From assembly GCA_027068085.1 (NCBI GenBank), contig JAMOUQ010000030.1, forward strand, positions 1-64,000: a stretch of 64,000 nt of DNA, read 5' to 3'. The DNA is from Desulfobacteraceae bacterium (lineage in GTDB: Bacteria; Desulfobacterota; Desulfobacteria; Desulfobacterales; Desulfosarcinaceae). The position numbers and the translations under genes are program-made. Below, in pieces: positions 1 to 8,088 of this stretch. The notes beneath the pieces are model-generated. The model saw only the letters and a list, made by a program, of their open reading frames with translations. It had not been told where the DNA came from and ran no database searches. The stretch's first letter is position 1, and each line of letters begins with the position of its first letter.

Positions 1-34
1 GTTGTCTGGTGACCTTGTTTTGTGGCTCGGGGCT

Positions 35-367
35 CTACACCCGAACCGTCTCTTTCAAACTCATGCGGAAGGGGAGCCCGTGCTTGATTTCCAGGCTCAG
101 CACCGTTCCGTTCCCCAGGCGGTCGAGCTGCGCGAAAAGCTCAACGGCCTGGGACTTCAAGGCGAAGTCTTCGACCGTCATCTCTCGCCTCGGGCCGTTT
201 TCTCCGCCGAACTTGATTTCACGAACCACTTGCGGGGGCGGATCGAAGTCCGGTTCGCCGTCGCGCACGGCCAGTTCCTCGATCCGCCCGAAGTTGATCC
301 CCTGCATCAGTTCCAGCAGGCGTCTCCGTTGGGGAGACAGCGACGCCTTTGTTGCCACGTTGTTCAT
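35..367 (-). CDS. Conserved hypothetical protein of the recombinase module
   Basis: A 110-residue soluble protein that I do not recognise. The start is the ATG at 367 because AGGAGG lies six bases upstream; the frame is open further up but has no better start. The sequence is charged, with a central stretch rich in Asp, Pro and Glu, and shows no membrane segment or catalytic motif. It is last in the minus-strand direction after the HTH protein and recombinase, but a strong intrinsic terminator at 399-447 separates it from them, so it is probably transcribed separately. Its place in the element suggests an accessory gene of the integrated DNA. No function can be assigned. Confidence 0.6.
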   Translation of the reverse strand: MNNVATKASLSPQRRRLLELMQGINFGRIEELAVRDGEPDFDPPPQVVREIKFGGENGPRREMTVEDFALKSQAVELFAQLDRLGNGTVLSLEIKHGLPFRMSLKETVRV

Positions 368-398
368 TCCGAACCTCCTTTCGCGCCTCGCGGCGCAC

Positions 399-447
399 AA
401 AAAAAAGCCCCTGGGAGGCAGGTCCGGCGAAGGGTCCTCCCAGGGGC
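399..447 (-). terminator. Intrinsic terminator, minus strand
   Basis: Arms GCCCCTGGGAGG (407-418) and CCTCCCAGGGGC (436-447) pair perfectly over 12 bp. On the minus strand they are followed by eight T (A-run 399-406). It lies directly ahead of the 110-residue gene and would stop read-through from upstream. Confidence 0.85.
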
Positions 448-735
448 ACTCGCCCGGTTTCCCGGACGATGTTCTTACGGGGTGAAGGTCTCGCCGAACC
501 TGTCACCCTTCTTTGGCGAAATTTCGTTCGAGGCTCGGATTGGTGCGGTCTGAAGAATGGAAAGACAGGAGAAATGCTTGAAAAACCGGTGGATTGGCGG
601 AATCAGAGAGGAGAAATTTTTCTTAACTTTTTTTGCCGCCCCTCGGTGAAATTTCGCTGACTTCACCGATTACAAGACAATTCGGCAGGACAGCCGAAGG
701 GTGCGAGCCAGGGACGGCGAGCATCAAACGGGCAT
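448..735. other. Non-coding gap between two terminators
   Basis: This stretch separates the terminator before the 110-residue gene from the one after the HTH gene. It is richer in A and T than its surroundings. It must hold the promoter of the 110-residue gene if that gene is transcribed alone, but I see no convincing promoter or small gene. Confidence 0.4.
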
Positions 736-774
736 AAAAAAAGCCGCCCGCGAAGGTCGGCCCCTGTGTCGGCT
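736..774 (-). terminator. Probable intrinsic terminator after the recombinase operon
   Basis: On the minus strand an imperfect GC-rich hairpin closed by AGCCG (RC of 770-774) and CGGCT is followed by seven T. It lies just past the stop codon of the HTH protein gene at 793, where the recombinase operon should end. Confidence 0.6.
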
Positions 775-792
775 GCGATATGTGGTTTACGT

Positions 793-1215
793 TCAGTCGG
801 TGGTGAACCCGAACATGGCCCGCTGCTCCTCCCAGTCCACCGGGAAGGTTCTGGTCAGCTTGGCCAGCGACAGGCCGGCCGGCTCCTCGCCGTTCAGGAT
901 CGCTTCGATGATGTCGGGGGCGAGCGTGGTCAACTTCAGAATGCGGGCCACGTAGGAGTTGTCCACATCCAGGTTCGTCGCAAGTTCACTGATGGACTTG
1001 ACCTCTCCGCTCTCGATCACCTCCGCCCAGGAGAACGCCCGGGCCAGCGCCTGCACGATGGCGGTCTGCACCGTTCCCGGGCTGTCGGGAACATCGCCGT
1101 CAAGCGCCTTGGGAGCGATGATGACCTTTCGGCCGCGCATCCGGCGGATCAACATCGGAATATGGATATGCAGATTGCCCGTCTCGGTAACAGTGATGGT
1201 GGGTTGCTTGCTCAT
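793..1215 (-). CDS. Small HTH DNA-binding protein linked to the recombinase
   Basis: A 140-residue protein. Residues 72-110 (SISELATNLDVDNSYVARIL and following) look like a helix-turn-helix of the kind in ParB/KorB-like proteins. The N-terminal 40 residues include a basic IRRMRGRKVII stretch. Its ATG overlaps the TGA of the recombinase by four bases, so the two are translationally coupled, and a terminator follows. Small HTH proteins in this position are common companions of large serine recombinases that also carry a DUF2924 gene; a role in controlling excision or in regulation is inference. There is no ATPase or nuclease motif. Confidence 0.7.
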   Translation of the reverse strand: MSKQPTITVTETGNLHIHIPMLIRRMRGRKVIIAPKALDGDVPDSPGTVQTAIVQALARAFSWAEVIESGEVKSISELATNLDVDNSYVARILKLTTLAPDIIEAILNGEEPAGLSLAKLTRTFPVDWEEQRAMFGFTTD

Positions 1216-2798
1216 TTACCATTCCTCCGTTCCCTGACTTCACACGCCAGTCCGGTCAGCTCGGTGATGAGGGTGGTCAAGCCGTTGGTTTTGAGTTCCA
1301 TATCGATGCCGGTTTCCCTGATTTCCACTCTCTCGACCAGCAGTCGCACAAGCCGGTTGCGTTCCAGGGGAAACAGGTCTTCCCAGAAGGTTTCGATGCT
1401 CTCGAAGGCTTCCGATACATCCCGTTCGGTCACCTGATCACCCTCGAACACCCGCAGCCTGGCCGACACGTTTGCCAGATGTCGGGTCAGGGTCACCGCG
1501 CGCTGGTTGACCTTTGCCAGTTTTTCTTCCCGGTCAGGCTCGTTGTTGTCGGGTGACATCAGTTCAAGCGCCCGTTTACGGACCGCAGCGAGGTCCTCTT
1601 CAAGTTGCTCCTTCTGTTTCACCAATCTTTCCCGCTCCGCTTCTTCCATCTCCTTGGCCGCGAAGTAGGTTTTGGCCACCAGCGTCGGGGTTCGGAATAC
1701 AGCGCCCAGCTGTTCCAGCACAGCCTTCTCGATGTCTCCGGCCGGGACCCGCTTCAGCGGACATCGGCTGACAGCCCGCTTGGCATCCTTCTCACAGATG
1801 TAGTAGGTGTAGCGCCGCTCGCCTTTTTGGGTGTAGGTGGGGCCCATCGAACAGTCACAATGGCCGCAGCGAATCACCCCCTGCAGGGGGGAGATCATCT
1901 TGGTCTTTGCTTTGCTGAGCTTGGCCCTCGTGTTCTCCGAAAGAATCGACTGGACCTTCTCCCACAACTCTTTCTCGATGATGGCTTGGTGCTCTCCGGG
2001 ATAGCTTTCACCCTTGTGGACCACCTCGCCGATGTATATGCGGTTGCCCAGCAAGCGGTAGATGTGACCGGTGTTCCATTCGGTCCCTTCCCGATGTTTC
2101 CCTTTCTTCGTGACCCACGACTTGGTTTTGTATCCCTGCTCATTGAGTTCCCGCGCCAGCTTTCTGGCCGATGCCAGTTGAGTGAATCGCCGGAAGATGT
2201 GTTGCACCAGCGGCGCTTCATCCGGATTGACCAGCAGTTTCTTGTTCTCCCGGTCGACATCGTATCCGAGTATGGCCGGGCCGCCGCAGTATTTGCCCCG
2301 CCGTTTCGCTGCCGCCACCTTGTCCCGGATTCGTTCGGCGATGACCTCCCGCTCGTATTGCGCGAAGGTTATCAGGATGCCGAGAAACATCCGGCCGGTC
2401 GGGTCGGTGGTGTTGAAATGCTCGGTAACCGAGACGAAATTGACACCCTTCTTATTGAACAACTCTATCATGTTCATGAAGTCGAGCAACGAACGTGAAA
2501 GGCGGTCGATCTTGTAAACCACGATCACATCCACTTTCCCCGCGTCCACGTCGGCCAAAAGACGCAGCAAGGCCGGACGCTCCATGTTGCCGCCCGAGAA
2601 TCCACCGTCGTCGTAGCGGTCGGGCAGGGCCCGCCAGCCCAGCATTCGTTGACTTTCGATATACGCCTCGGCAGCCTCCCGCTGGGCATCCAGCGAGTTG
2701 AATTCCTGTTCCAAGCCTTCCTCGTGACTTTTCCGGGTGTAGATGGCACAGCGCAGCGGCTTTTTCCGGATGGAGGTCATGTTGACGTTATCAAGCAC
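1212..2798 (-). CDS. Large serine recombinase (site-specific integrase/resolvase)
   Basis: A protein of about 528 residues with the three parts of large serine recombinases. The catalytic domain (about 15-165) has the nucleophile in YTRKS (Ser24), the arginine-bearing DRLSRS and the GRMFLGILITFAQYERE helix. The recombinase domain spans about 170-290, followed by a zinc-ribbon (CGHCDCS, then CEKD and a later Cys) and a long coiled coil (about 385-440). The chosen GTG at 2798 has GGAGG eight bases upstream; an upstream GTG at 2807 sits too close to that site. The gene overlaps DUF2924 and the HTH gene, giving one operon. It would integrate or excise the element at this end of the window. Confidence 0.93.
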   Translation of the reverse strand: MLDNVNMTSIRKKPLRCAIYTRKSHEEGLEQEFNSLDAQREAAEAYIESQRMLGWRALPDRYDDGGFSGGNMERPALLRLLADVDAGKVDVIVVYKIDRLSRSLLDFMNMIELFNKKGVNFVSVTEHFNTTDPTGRMFLGILITFAQYEREVIAERIRDKVAAAKRRGKYCGGPAILGYDVDRENKKLLVNPDEAPLVQHIFRRFTQLASARKLARELNEQGYKTKSWVTKKGKHREGTEWNTGHIYRLLGNRIYIGEVVHKGESYPGEHQAIIEKELWEKVQSILSENTRAKLSKAKTKMISPLQGVIRCGHCDCSMGPTYTQKGERRYTYYICEKDAKRAVSRCPLKRVPAGDIEKAVLEQLGAVFRTPTLVAKTYFAAKEMEEAERERLVKQKEQLEEDLAAVRKRALELMSPDNNEPDREEKLAKVNQRAVTLTRHLANVSARLRVFEGDQVTERDVSEAFESIETFWEDLFPLERNRLVRLLVERVEIRETGIDMELKTNGLTTLITELTGLACEVRERRNGK

Positions 2799-3315
2799 TC
2801 TTGCCACCTCCGTTCTTTTTTCCGTAGGTCTTCTTCAGGCCGAAAAAGACCTTGCCGTTCCAACGGGTGCCGGTAATTTCCCGAGCCACCGCGCTGAGTG
2901 ATCGAAAGATCCGGCCGTTGTATTCAAAGCCCTTTTCCCGGGCGACGACCTCGTATCGACGGTCATTCCAGACCCTCACGAACCTTGTGCCCGGCAGGAT
3001 GTTTTCATTGGACTTGCGCTCCTGGGGCACCTTGCGCTCGACCGTTGCCACGGGATCATCCTGGGCGATCTGCCGTAGATGCGTCTTGGCGGTCTCGGAC
3101 AGGCCACCGTAAAAGAGCTCCTGAATACGATAGGCGAGGCGTTTGACGAGGAACTGTTTCTTGTACCGGGGCGGATCGCTGCCATAAAGGTCGAGCCACT
3201 TCTCGCGAAGTTGCTCCAGCGTCATATTCTGTAGCGTCGCCAGTTGCCGCAGGACGGAATTCCGGGTCCGTCCGCCGTTCTTCCCGTTGCGGGTTTGTTT
3301 TTGTAACTCATTCAT
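2791..3315 (-). CDS. DUF2924 family protein
   Basis: A 174-residue basic protein that I assign to DUF2924, a family regularly encoded just upstream of large serine recombinases in proteobacterial elements. The recognisable part is the C-terminal block (about 100-165) with GTRFVRVWNDRRYEV, FEYNGRIFRSLSAVAREITG and RWNGKVFFGL, a compact beta-rich domain preceded by a helical region (EQLREKWLDLYG). The start is the ATG at 3315 with AAGGAG seven bases upstream; the 13 codons above it are not needed. It overlaps the recombinase start. A role as recombination accessory factor is inferred from gene neighbourhood only. Confidence 0.8.
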   Translation of the reverse strand: MNELQKQTRNGKNGGRTRNSVLRQLATLQNMTLEQLREKWLDLYGSDPPRYKKQFLVKRLAYRIQELFYGGLSETAKTHLRQIAQDDPVATVERKVPQERKSNENILPGTRFVRVWNDRRYEVVAREKGFEYNGRIFRSLSAVAREITGTRWNGKVFFGLKKTYGKKNGGGKSA

Positions 3316-3377
3316 ACACAACTCCTTTTCATGCGTTCCGGACGCGTTTGTCATGAATGAATGCTCTGTTCCCGCAA

Positions 3378-3599
3378 CTAATCAAGTCCTTCTCCGGCAG
3401 TTCCGGAAGATTCTTCGATATCCTCCATATCATTACTGGAAACGGCCTTGCGGACTTTCGAACGCAGCACGGCAACCGCCAGGATCGAGGCGATTGCCCC
3501 CAGCCTCTTTTCCGGGAAAAGGAGTTCGGACTCGGGAAATACATCCGCTTCAAGTGGGTCGGGATCGGTTGTTTCAAGAGCAAAATCGGCATCCAACAT
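3378..3599 (-). CDS. Small acidic hypothetical protein
   Basis: A 73-residue acidic protein starting MLDADFALETTDPDPLEADV. GGAGGT lies four bases before the ATG, which decides this start over longer open frames in the same place. There is one short hydrophobic stretch (LGAIASILAVAVL, about 33-45) and a Ser/Glu-rich tail. It is the first gene of the minus-strand recombinase operon, 62 bp upstream of DUF2924. Overlapping longer frames on both strands lack a ribosome-binding site. I do not recognise it. Confidence 0.5.
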   Translation of the reverse strand: MLDADFALETTDPDPLEADVFPESELLFPEKRLGAIASILAVAVLRSKVRKAVSSNDMEDIEESSGTAGEGLD

Positions 3600-3821
3600 C
3601 GTGACCTCCGGCTTGCGTGACCGGGTCGGTCGGTGTGGATGCCGGTAAACTCGCCGGACGGTTGGGATGCGGGTTCGCTGGCACCCACAACCGCCTAAGC
3701 TCTGCTTCCGGTCAGTTGTCTGGTTTCTAACTCTCAAGTCCGGGCGAAATGCCCGGCCCTGTCGATGGTTACATACCGAAGGCGTTCCCCGACTGTCGGA
3801 AGGGTTTTTTCATAAGACTTC
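3600..3821. other. Divergent intergenic region between the recombinase operon and lexA
   Basis: This non-coding stretch must contain the minus-strand promoter of the recombinase operon. A small hairpin (CCGGGC, loop ATTTC or its complement, GCCCGG) lies near 3738-3754. I see no clear minus-strand -35/-10 pair, so whether the lexA operator also controls the recombinase operon remains open. Confidence 0.4.
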
Positions 3822-3850
3822 TTGACCTGACATGTATCAGGTCGTATATT
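3822..3850 (+). promoter_or_regulatory. lexA promoter with palindromic operator
   Basis: TTGACC (3822-3827) and TATATT (3845-3850) are separated by 17 bp. The spacer is filled by a perfect inverted repeat, GACCTGA (3824-3830), six bases, TCAGGTC (3837-3843). An operator inside the core promoter of lexA is what an autoregulating SOS repressor needs. The palindrome differs from the gammaproteobacterial SOS box, as LexA boxes of other lineages often do. Confidence 0.75.
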
Positions 3851-3862
3851 ATAGTTTTATTC

Positions 3863-3886
3863 GGCCCGGTGGGCCTTTTCGTTTTT
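3863..3886 (+). other. Short leader hairpin before lexA
   Basis: GGCCC, a three-base loop and GGGCC (3863-3875) are followed by a T-rich run. It would form within the first 30 bases of the lexA transcript. It looks like a weak terminator or attenuator, but the stem is only five pairs and lies very near the expected transcription start. Confidence 0.3.
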
Positions 3887-3902
3887 GGTAAATGTGGAAG
3901 CC

Positions 3903-4526
3903 ATGGGCAGAAGCAAAACAGACGAGATTACACCACTGCAGCGGGAGACCCTGGACGAGATATGCCGCCATATCGACGCCAAAGGGTACCCGCCGACAGT
4001 GAAGGAACTGAGCGAGACCTTCGGGATCAGCCATTCGAGCGTGCATGAACGCATCAACCAGCTGGTCCGCAAGGGATATCTGAAACGTGAAGGCCGCAAG
4101 GCTCGCGGGCTGACCGTGGCCAAGCGGCCGGAAGACATGGCGGCCGCCCTCGTGGCGGTGCCCGTTATCGGTACGGTCGCCGCGGGACAACCCATTCTGG
4201 CGGAAGAGAACATCATTGGGGAAGTACTGGTTGAGGCATCCACGGTCAGGTCAGGAGAGTATTTCGCTCTCCACGCTTCCGGCGACAGTATGATCGGAGC
4301 GGGGATAAACGATGGCGACCTGATCATCGTGAGACGTCAGCCGCTGGCGGAAACCGGAGATATTGTCGTGGCTCTCTTGAATGACGAGGCCACTGTGAAA
4401 CGATTGAGAATCGAGAATGAGCGTATCGAGCTCGTCCCGGAGAATCCGAAGCACGCGCCGATTACGCTTCATCCGGAGGATGACCTCCGGATATTGGGTA
4501 AGGTTGTGGGTTGGAAACGAACATGA
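3903..4526 (+). CDS. lexA: LexA-type SOS repressor
   Basis: A 207-residue protein with both LexA parts. The winged HTH (about 10-75) has PTVKELSETFGISHSSVHERINQLVRKGYL. The S24 peptidase domain has the Ala94-Gly95 cleavage site (TVAAGQP), nucleophile Ser129 (GDSM) and the lysine of the dyad, Lys166 (ATVKRL), so autocleavage should be intact. ATG 3903 is preferred; TTG 3885 or GTG 3894 would add up to six residues. It is first in a plus-strand operon with two unknown genes and faces the recombinase operon. It may be an element-borne second LexA or the host copy. It should bind the palindrome in its own promoter. Confidence 0.93.
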   Translation: MGRSKTDEITPLQRETLDEICRHIDAKGYPPTVKELSETFGISHSSVHERINQLVRKGYLKREGRKARGLTVAKRPEDMAAALVAVPVIGTVAAGQPILAEENIIGEVLVEASTVRSGEYFALHASGDSMIGAGINDGDLIIVRRQPLAETGDIVVALLNDEATVKRLRIENERIELVPENPKHAPITLHPEDDLRILGKVVGWKRT

Positions 4527-4573
4527 GAGTAGCCCATGAAAGGAAACTGACGAACGGAAAGTAGGAGGAAAAA

Positions 4574-5740
4574 ATGGCAACTTTTAATCTACGCCGCTTT
4601 TCGAAGCCGGAAATGCTCCGGAGGATCGACCGGGAGCACCTCATTGCATTTCTTGAACCGCATGCCGACTATTTTTCGGCTCGCGGCGTGGAGTTGCCAT
4701 CGTTGAACACCGAGGACGAGCTGGACTACAACGCTCTGAGCGAGGTCCTGCTCAATCCGAGCACTTCCACGCCGGAGGACCTGGCCGACGCGCTGTATTA
4801 CGTGAACGAGATGTCAACCCCGGAAGGATTCGACTCCATCCAGGATGCGATTGACGGGACCGAGATCGACGTCGTCATCGACAAAAACGCCGCCCGCGCC
4901 GACCTGGCCATTCAGGTGTGGATGAAGGACCGCGATCTCATTGAACGTCTTCATGCCGAACAGTTTCTCTTCCGCCCCCGTTCGTTTGAGTATTTCAGGG
5001 CCACAAACGGTTCCATCCCCGAGTTCGAAAAGCCTTCAGAAGAGACAATCCATGCCCTGGAGGCCGACCTTGACGAGTGGTTCTCCAAGAAGCGACGGGG
5101 CCGGGCGTCAAAGGTGTTCGTGTACGTGAAGCCCGACTTTGTCTGGTTCCTGGTTCGCCACGGAGAACCCTTTACCCGTGAGAGTATCATCAAAGACGGG
5201 GAATCTTCGAGCGTCTACTATCGCCCCGAGAAATACGATGTCCTCGTTTACAACCCGGAGACCGGAGAAATCCGCATGAACGCCCGATCCAAGGGCGAGA
5301 AGGAACTCTACCGCACCAAGTTCGGCCAGCATTTCTTTGGTGACAGCGAGTTCTTCAACGGCAAGAGCAAGTTCACCCTCGAGCCGCTGCGGGAGGTTGG
5401 CGAGGATTCCCTCCTGTGTGATGACATTGACGGGCTGGAGTGGGTGAGGCTCAAAGAGTTCCAGATCTTCCGTGGCGGTTCTCAGAAAGAAGTGGAGATC
5501 CGCAAAGCCGAGGATATCTTCGCATCCTTGCGCGAACGTGAGCGGTCATTCCCCAACAGCGGTCCTATTATCAAGGCCAGCTTCCTGATCAAATTCACCG
5601 ACTCCAAGACCGCTCGAACGGTCACCATAAGCTCCGGCAACAGGGCCGGGTTCAAGCGTGATGACGATGCTGACATCCTTGAAGCCTGGATGACCAGGCG
5701 AGGGTTCATCATCGCGGATGCAGAGAACGGTGATGAGTGA
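4574..5740 (+). CDS. Unrecognised protein in the lexA operon (gene A)
   Basis: A 388-residue soluble acidic protein that I cannot place in a family. Its ATG follows AGGAGG. The N-terminal 120 residues are helical and acidic (FSKPEMLRRIDREHLIAFLE, then a Ser/Thr-Pro linker). The middle part (about 175-280) has alternating strands such as VFVYVKPDFVWFLVRHG and YDVLVYNPETGEIRMN. The C-terminal part has SFLIKFTDSKTARTVTISS. I see no P-loop, nuclease or HTH motif. It starts 47 bp after lexA and overlaps the next gene by eight bases, so the pair should be co-transcribed from the lexA promoter and induced by DNA damage. A defence or mobility role is a guess from this context. Confidence 0.75.
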   Translation: MATFNLRRFSKPEMLRRIDREHLIAFLEPHADYFSARGVELPSLNTEDELDYNALSEVLLNPSTSTPEDLADALYYVNEMSTPEGFDSIQDAIDGTEIDVVIDKNAARADLAIQVWMKDRDLIERLHAEQFLFRPRSFEYFRATNGSIPEFEKPSEETIHALEADLDEWFSKKRRGRASKVFVYVKPDFVWFLVRHGEPFTRESIIKDGESSSVYYRPEKYDVLVYNPETGEIRMNARSKGEKELYRTKFGQHFFGDSEFFNGKSKFTLEPLREVGEDSLLCDDIDGLEWVRLKEFQIFRGGSQKEVEIRKAEDIFASLRERERSFPNSGPIIKASFLIKFTDSKTARTVTISSGNRAGFKRDDDADILEAWMTRRGFIIADAENGDE

Positions 5741-6800
5741 ACACGCGATCTGGAAATACCTGGAAGACTTACCCGGCCAGGCCGCTCCTCTGGTCGAGTG
5801 GAATCAGCACCTTGACGGGTGGCCGGGATTTCAGGGGTTTTACAAACGCTACCTCAAACTGACCCGCGATCACGCATCGGCTGTGGATTGCCCGACGGAT
5901 TGTGGTCTGGGGTGCCCGCGCAAAGTCGTAACGCACTCTCCCAGCGATATCGTGGCGGTTTGCCCTGAGCAGGAGGAAAGACCATACCCCCTCAAGCGGC
6001 AGGACATTCTCATCTATTCGGTGAATAGAGCTTCCCTGCACAAGGACATCTGTTCGGCGTTGGGGATCGAGCATCGCGAAAGCAAGGTCGACGCATGCCG
6101 GCGAACGTGGCGTCTGGGTGATTTTGTGCCCACGGCCGGGCTGGTCTTTCCCGTATTCCTGACTCAACAGGAAGATCCGGACGAGTTGCTTGAGGTCGTA
6201 AAGAACATTTGCCTGCTCCATGGCGACCCCTTCGTACTCCTGGCTCCGACGCGGCGACGGCTGTCCCCTCCGGCTGAACAGATTCTGGCGCAGCGCAACG
6301 CCGTCTTCCTGGCGCTGGATGAAGAGATGCTGTTCGACGAGCAGGGCTGCCTCCAGGTACGTCGGACTCCCGACGAGCTGTTCGCACCGCTCCACGAGAA
6401 AGTCCCGGAGCCTGGTTCCGGTGGCATGGTGCATTTCCCAACGCCTGACGGAACAAGATGGTCTGACATCAAAATCCAGTTCAGGAATGGACACACGGTT
6501 ACGATTTGGGCCGGTGACCAAAGCGGGAGGTACACCTATTATCAAATGGGCATGTACAGCAAGAAGAATGGAGACCGAACCGTACAGTGGAAGCTCCTGG
6601 AAGCATTTGCCAATTCCAGAGGTGAAATCGATTGGAGCAGCCCGTTTGCAACTGACAAATTAAAGAAACAGAAGCAAGAACTGTCCAGGCGTTTGCGGGA
6701 ATTTTTCCGCCTTGACGAGGACCCTATCGAGTGGGTCAAGGGCGAAAAATGCTATCGCTGCCGGTTCCGTATCCTGCCCGAGAGCGCCGACGATTATTGA
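5733..6800 (+). CDS. Unrecognised cysteine-motif protein in the lexA operon (gene B)
   Basis: A 355-residue protein of unknown family. Residues about 46-80 hold a cysteine cluster (DCPTDCGLGCPRKVV, then VAVCPEQ) that looks like a metal-binding knuckle, and a CYRC pair lies near the C-terminus. The middle has a strand-rich stretch with LVFPVFLTQ and PFVLLAPT. The start could be ATG 5733 or ATG 5718; the former gives an eight-base overlap with gene A and is preferred, though neither has a strong ribosome-binding site. Coupling to gene A suggests the two act together. No nuclease or ATPase motif is visible. It ends about 370 bp before ssrA. Confidence 0.72.
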   Translation: MSEHAIWKYLEDLPGQAAPLVEWNQHLDGWPGFQGFYKRYLKLTRDHASAVDCPTDCGLGCPRKVVTHSPSDIVAVCPEQEERPYPLKRQDILIYSVNRASLHKDICSALGIEHRESKVDACRRTWRLGDFVPTAGLVFPVFLTQQEDPDELLEVVKNICLLHGDPFVLLAPTRRRLSPPAEQILAQRNAVFLALDEEMLFDEQGCLQVRRTPDELFAPLHEKVPEPGSGGMVHFPTPDGTRWSDIKIQFRNGHTVTIWAGDQSGRYTYYQMGMYSKKNGDRTVQWKLLEAFANSRGEIDWSSPFATDKLKKQKQELSRRLREFFRLDEDPIEWVKGEKCYRCRFRILPESADDY

Positions 6801-7112
6801 TATTCCCCGCCGGGAAATCCGCATTAATCCCATTTCTCAAATCCTGCGACGGACTTTTGGTTCGAAAATTCGGGTGCTTTTTCGCACCACAGGCCGTGTT
6901 TCCAAACTTGCGAAAACGGCCGGTCGGTTTAGGTCCTTGATATAAAAGGGATTGCCCAACCGGACGAGCTTCGGACTTCGTCTGGAGAAAACAGAGAATC
7001 TGGGGGCAAACAGAGAATGAAAGGCGGGAAAAGAGGGAGAATCAGGCGGGTGGAGAACGGGTCCGGAAAGATGTGAAACGGGCGCAAACCCTTTGAAAAC
7101 AAGGGGAAATAG
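6801..7112. other. Non-coding region between the lexA operon and ssrA
   Basis: No gene with coding character is present on either strand. Because element-borne DNA meets the 3' end of ssrA here, an attachment site would be expected near 7167-7200. The matching direct repeat is not in the window, so none is called. Confidence 0.4.
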
Positions 7113-7162
7113 AAAACCCGTCGTCCCGGAGAATGACCCCGGAGAGACGGGTTGTCTTTTTT
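7113..7162. terminator. Bidirectional terminator downstream of ssrA
   Basis: Arms AACCCGTC (7115-7122) and GACGGGTT (7146-7153) form a hairpin. A T-run follows on the plus strand (7157-7162), and AAAA precedes it, giving Ts on the minus strand. It can end both tmRNA transcription and the lexA operon. Confidence 0.7.
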
Positions 7163-7166
7163 CAAA

Positions 7167-7521
7167 TGGTGGAGGCGGCGGGAGTCGAACCCGCGTCCGG
7201 AAACATTCCACACTGACGTCTACATACTTAGTCTGGTTTTAGACGTTCGCCAGTCCGTTGCCCACCAGACAGGGCAGCGGAGTGACTAGCCTGCTGAATG
7301 TTCGCCTCCGGCGGTGCAGGCAACCGCGGGAGGCTATCCTGCTAGTCGACGCCCTTTCCGGAACCGCAGGAAGGATCCGGAAGGACGGCAGCCGCTTTAA
7401 GCGGCTACGGCATATTCATAATCATCTGCGATTATGTTTAATGCCCACCGGTTTTACGAGCCGGCGGAAACTCGGTATGCAGTCAGTGCTTCATTGTCCC
7501 CGTCGAAGCCGTTTCGCCCCC
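7167..7521 (-). ncRNA. ssrA: Transfer-messenger RNA (tmRNA)
   Basis: The 5' end (from 7521) reads GGGGGCGAAACGGCTTCGAC. The 3' end (to 7167) carries the T-arm GGGTTCGACTCCCGCCGCC and an encoded CCA. These are the conserved ends of one-piece tmRNA, about 355 nt. The tag reading frame (7429-7397) encodes ADDYEYAVAA and a TAA stop, a typical hydrophobic degradation tag. tmRNA rescues stalled ribosomes together with SmpB, whose gene lies 108 bp upstream on the same strand. The 3' end of ssrA is a common integration target, which fits the element-like DNA beyond it. Confidence 0.97.
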
Positions 7522-7629
7522 ATAAAAGACAAGCATAAAGACTGGCACAGATGCGAATATGCCCGCAAACGTTGAAAGATAACTCCTGAACGGCAGGAAG
7601 TCAACCCTGTTCGAAAACGATACCAGGCC

Positions 7630-8088
7630 CTACTTGTATTCCTTGCGCTGGCGCTCCAGGTCGCGCTTTTCGTCCCGCCGGCGGATGGCCTCGCGCTTGT
7701 CGTGCTTGCGCTTGCCCTTGGCAAGGGCCAGGGTCAGCTTGGCCTTGCCGTCCCGGAAATAGATCTGCAGCGGCACCAGGGTGTAACCCCGCTCGTTGAG
7801 CTTGCCGTAGAGCCGCTTGATCTCGTACTTGTGCATCAGCAGCTTGCGGGGCCGCAAAGGCTCGTGGTTGTTGTAATAGGCAAACGGATAGGGACCGATG
7901 TGCATCTGGTAGACCCACAGCTCGCCGTTCTTTATCCGGGCATAGGAATCCTTGAGGTTTACCCGCCCCTGGCGCAGGGACTTGACCTCGGTGCCCAGCA
8001 GGACAAGGCCGGCCTCGAACTTGTCGACGATGTGAAAGTCGTGCCGGGCCTTGCGGTTTTCGGCGATTATCTTGATATGCTCAGGCAT
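7630..8088 (-). CDS. smpB: SsrA-binding protein SmpB
   Basis: A 152-residue protein of normal SmpB length. Conserved blocks are IIAENRKARHDFHI near the N-terminus, the oligonucleotide-binding barrel GLVLLGTEVKSLRQGRVNLKDSYA and HEPLRPRKLLMHKYEI, and the lysine/arginine-rich tail (KGKRKHDKREAIRRRDEKRD) that enters the ribosome's mRNA channel. The start is ATG 8088, which overlaps the ptsI stop by eight bases, with a GGAGG a little far upstream. It delivers alanyl-tmRNA to stalled ribosomes, and its partner ssrA lies just downstream. Confidence 0.97.
   Translation of the reverse strand: MPEHIKIIAENRKARHDFHIVDKFEAGLVLLGTEVKSLRQGRVNLKDSYARIKNGELWVYQMHIGPYPFAYYNNHEPLRPRKLLMHKYEIKRLYGKLNERGYTLVPLQIYFRDGKAKLTLALAKGKRKHDKREAIRRRDEKRDLERQRKEYK

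Noticed and set aside
1-3724. GTTGTCTGGT at 1-10 and 3715-3724 as possible attachment-site repeats
   Set aside because: Only ten bases match and neither copy borders a recognisable junction.
3329-3737. Overlapping 119-codon frames in the gap before DUF2924
   Set aside because: Only the shorter 73-codon start at 3599 has a ribosome-binding site; the other frames are shadows.
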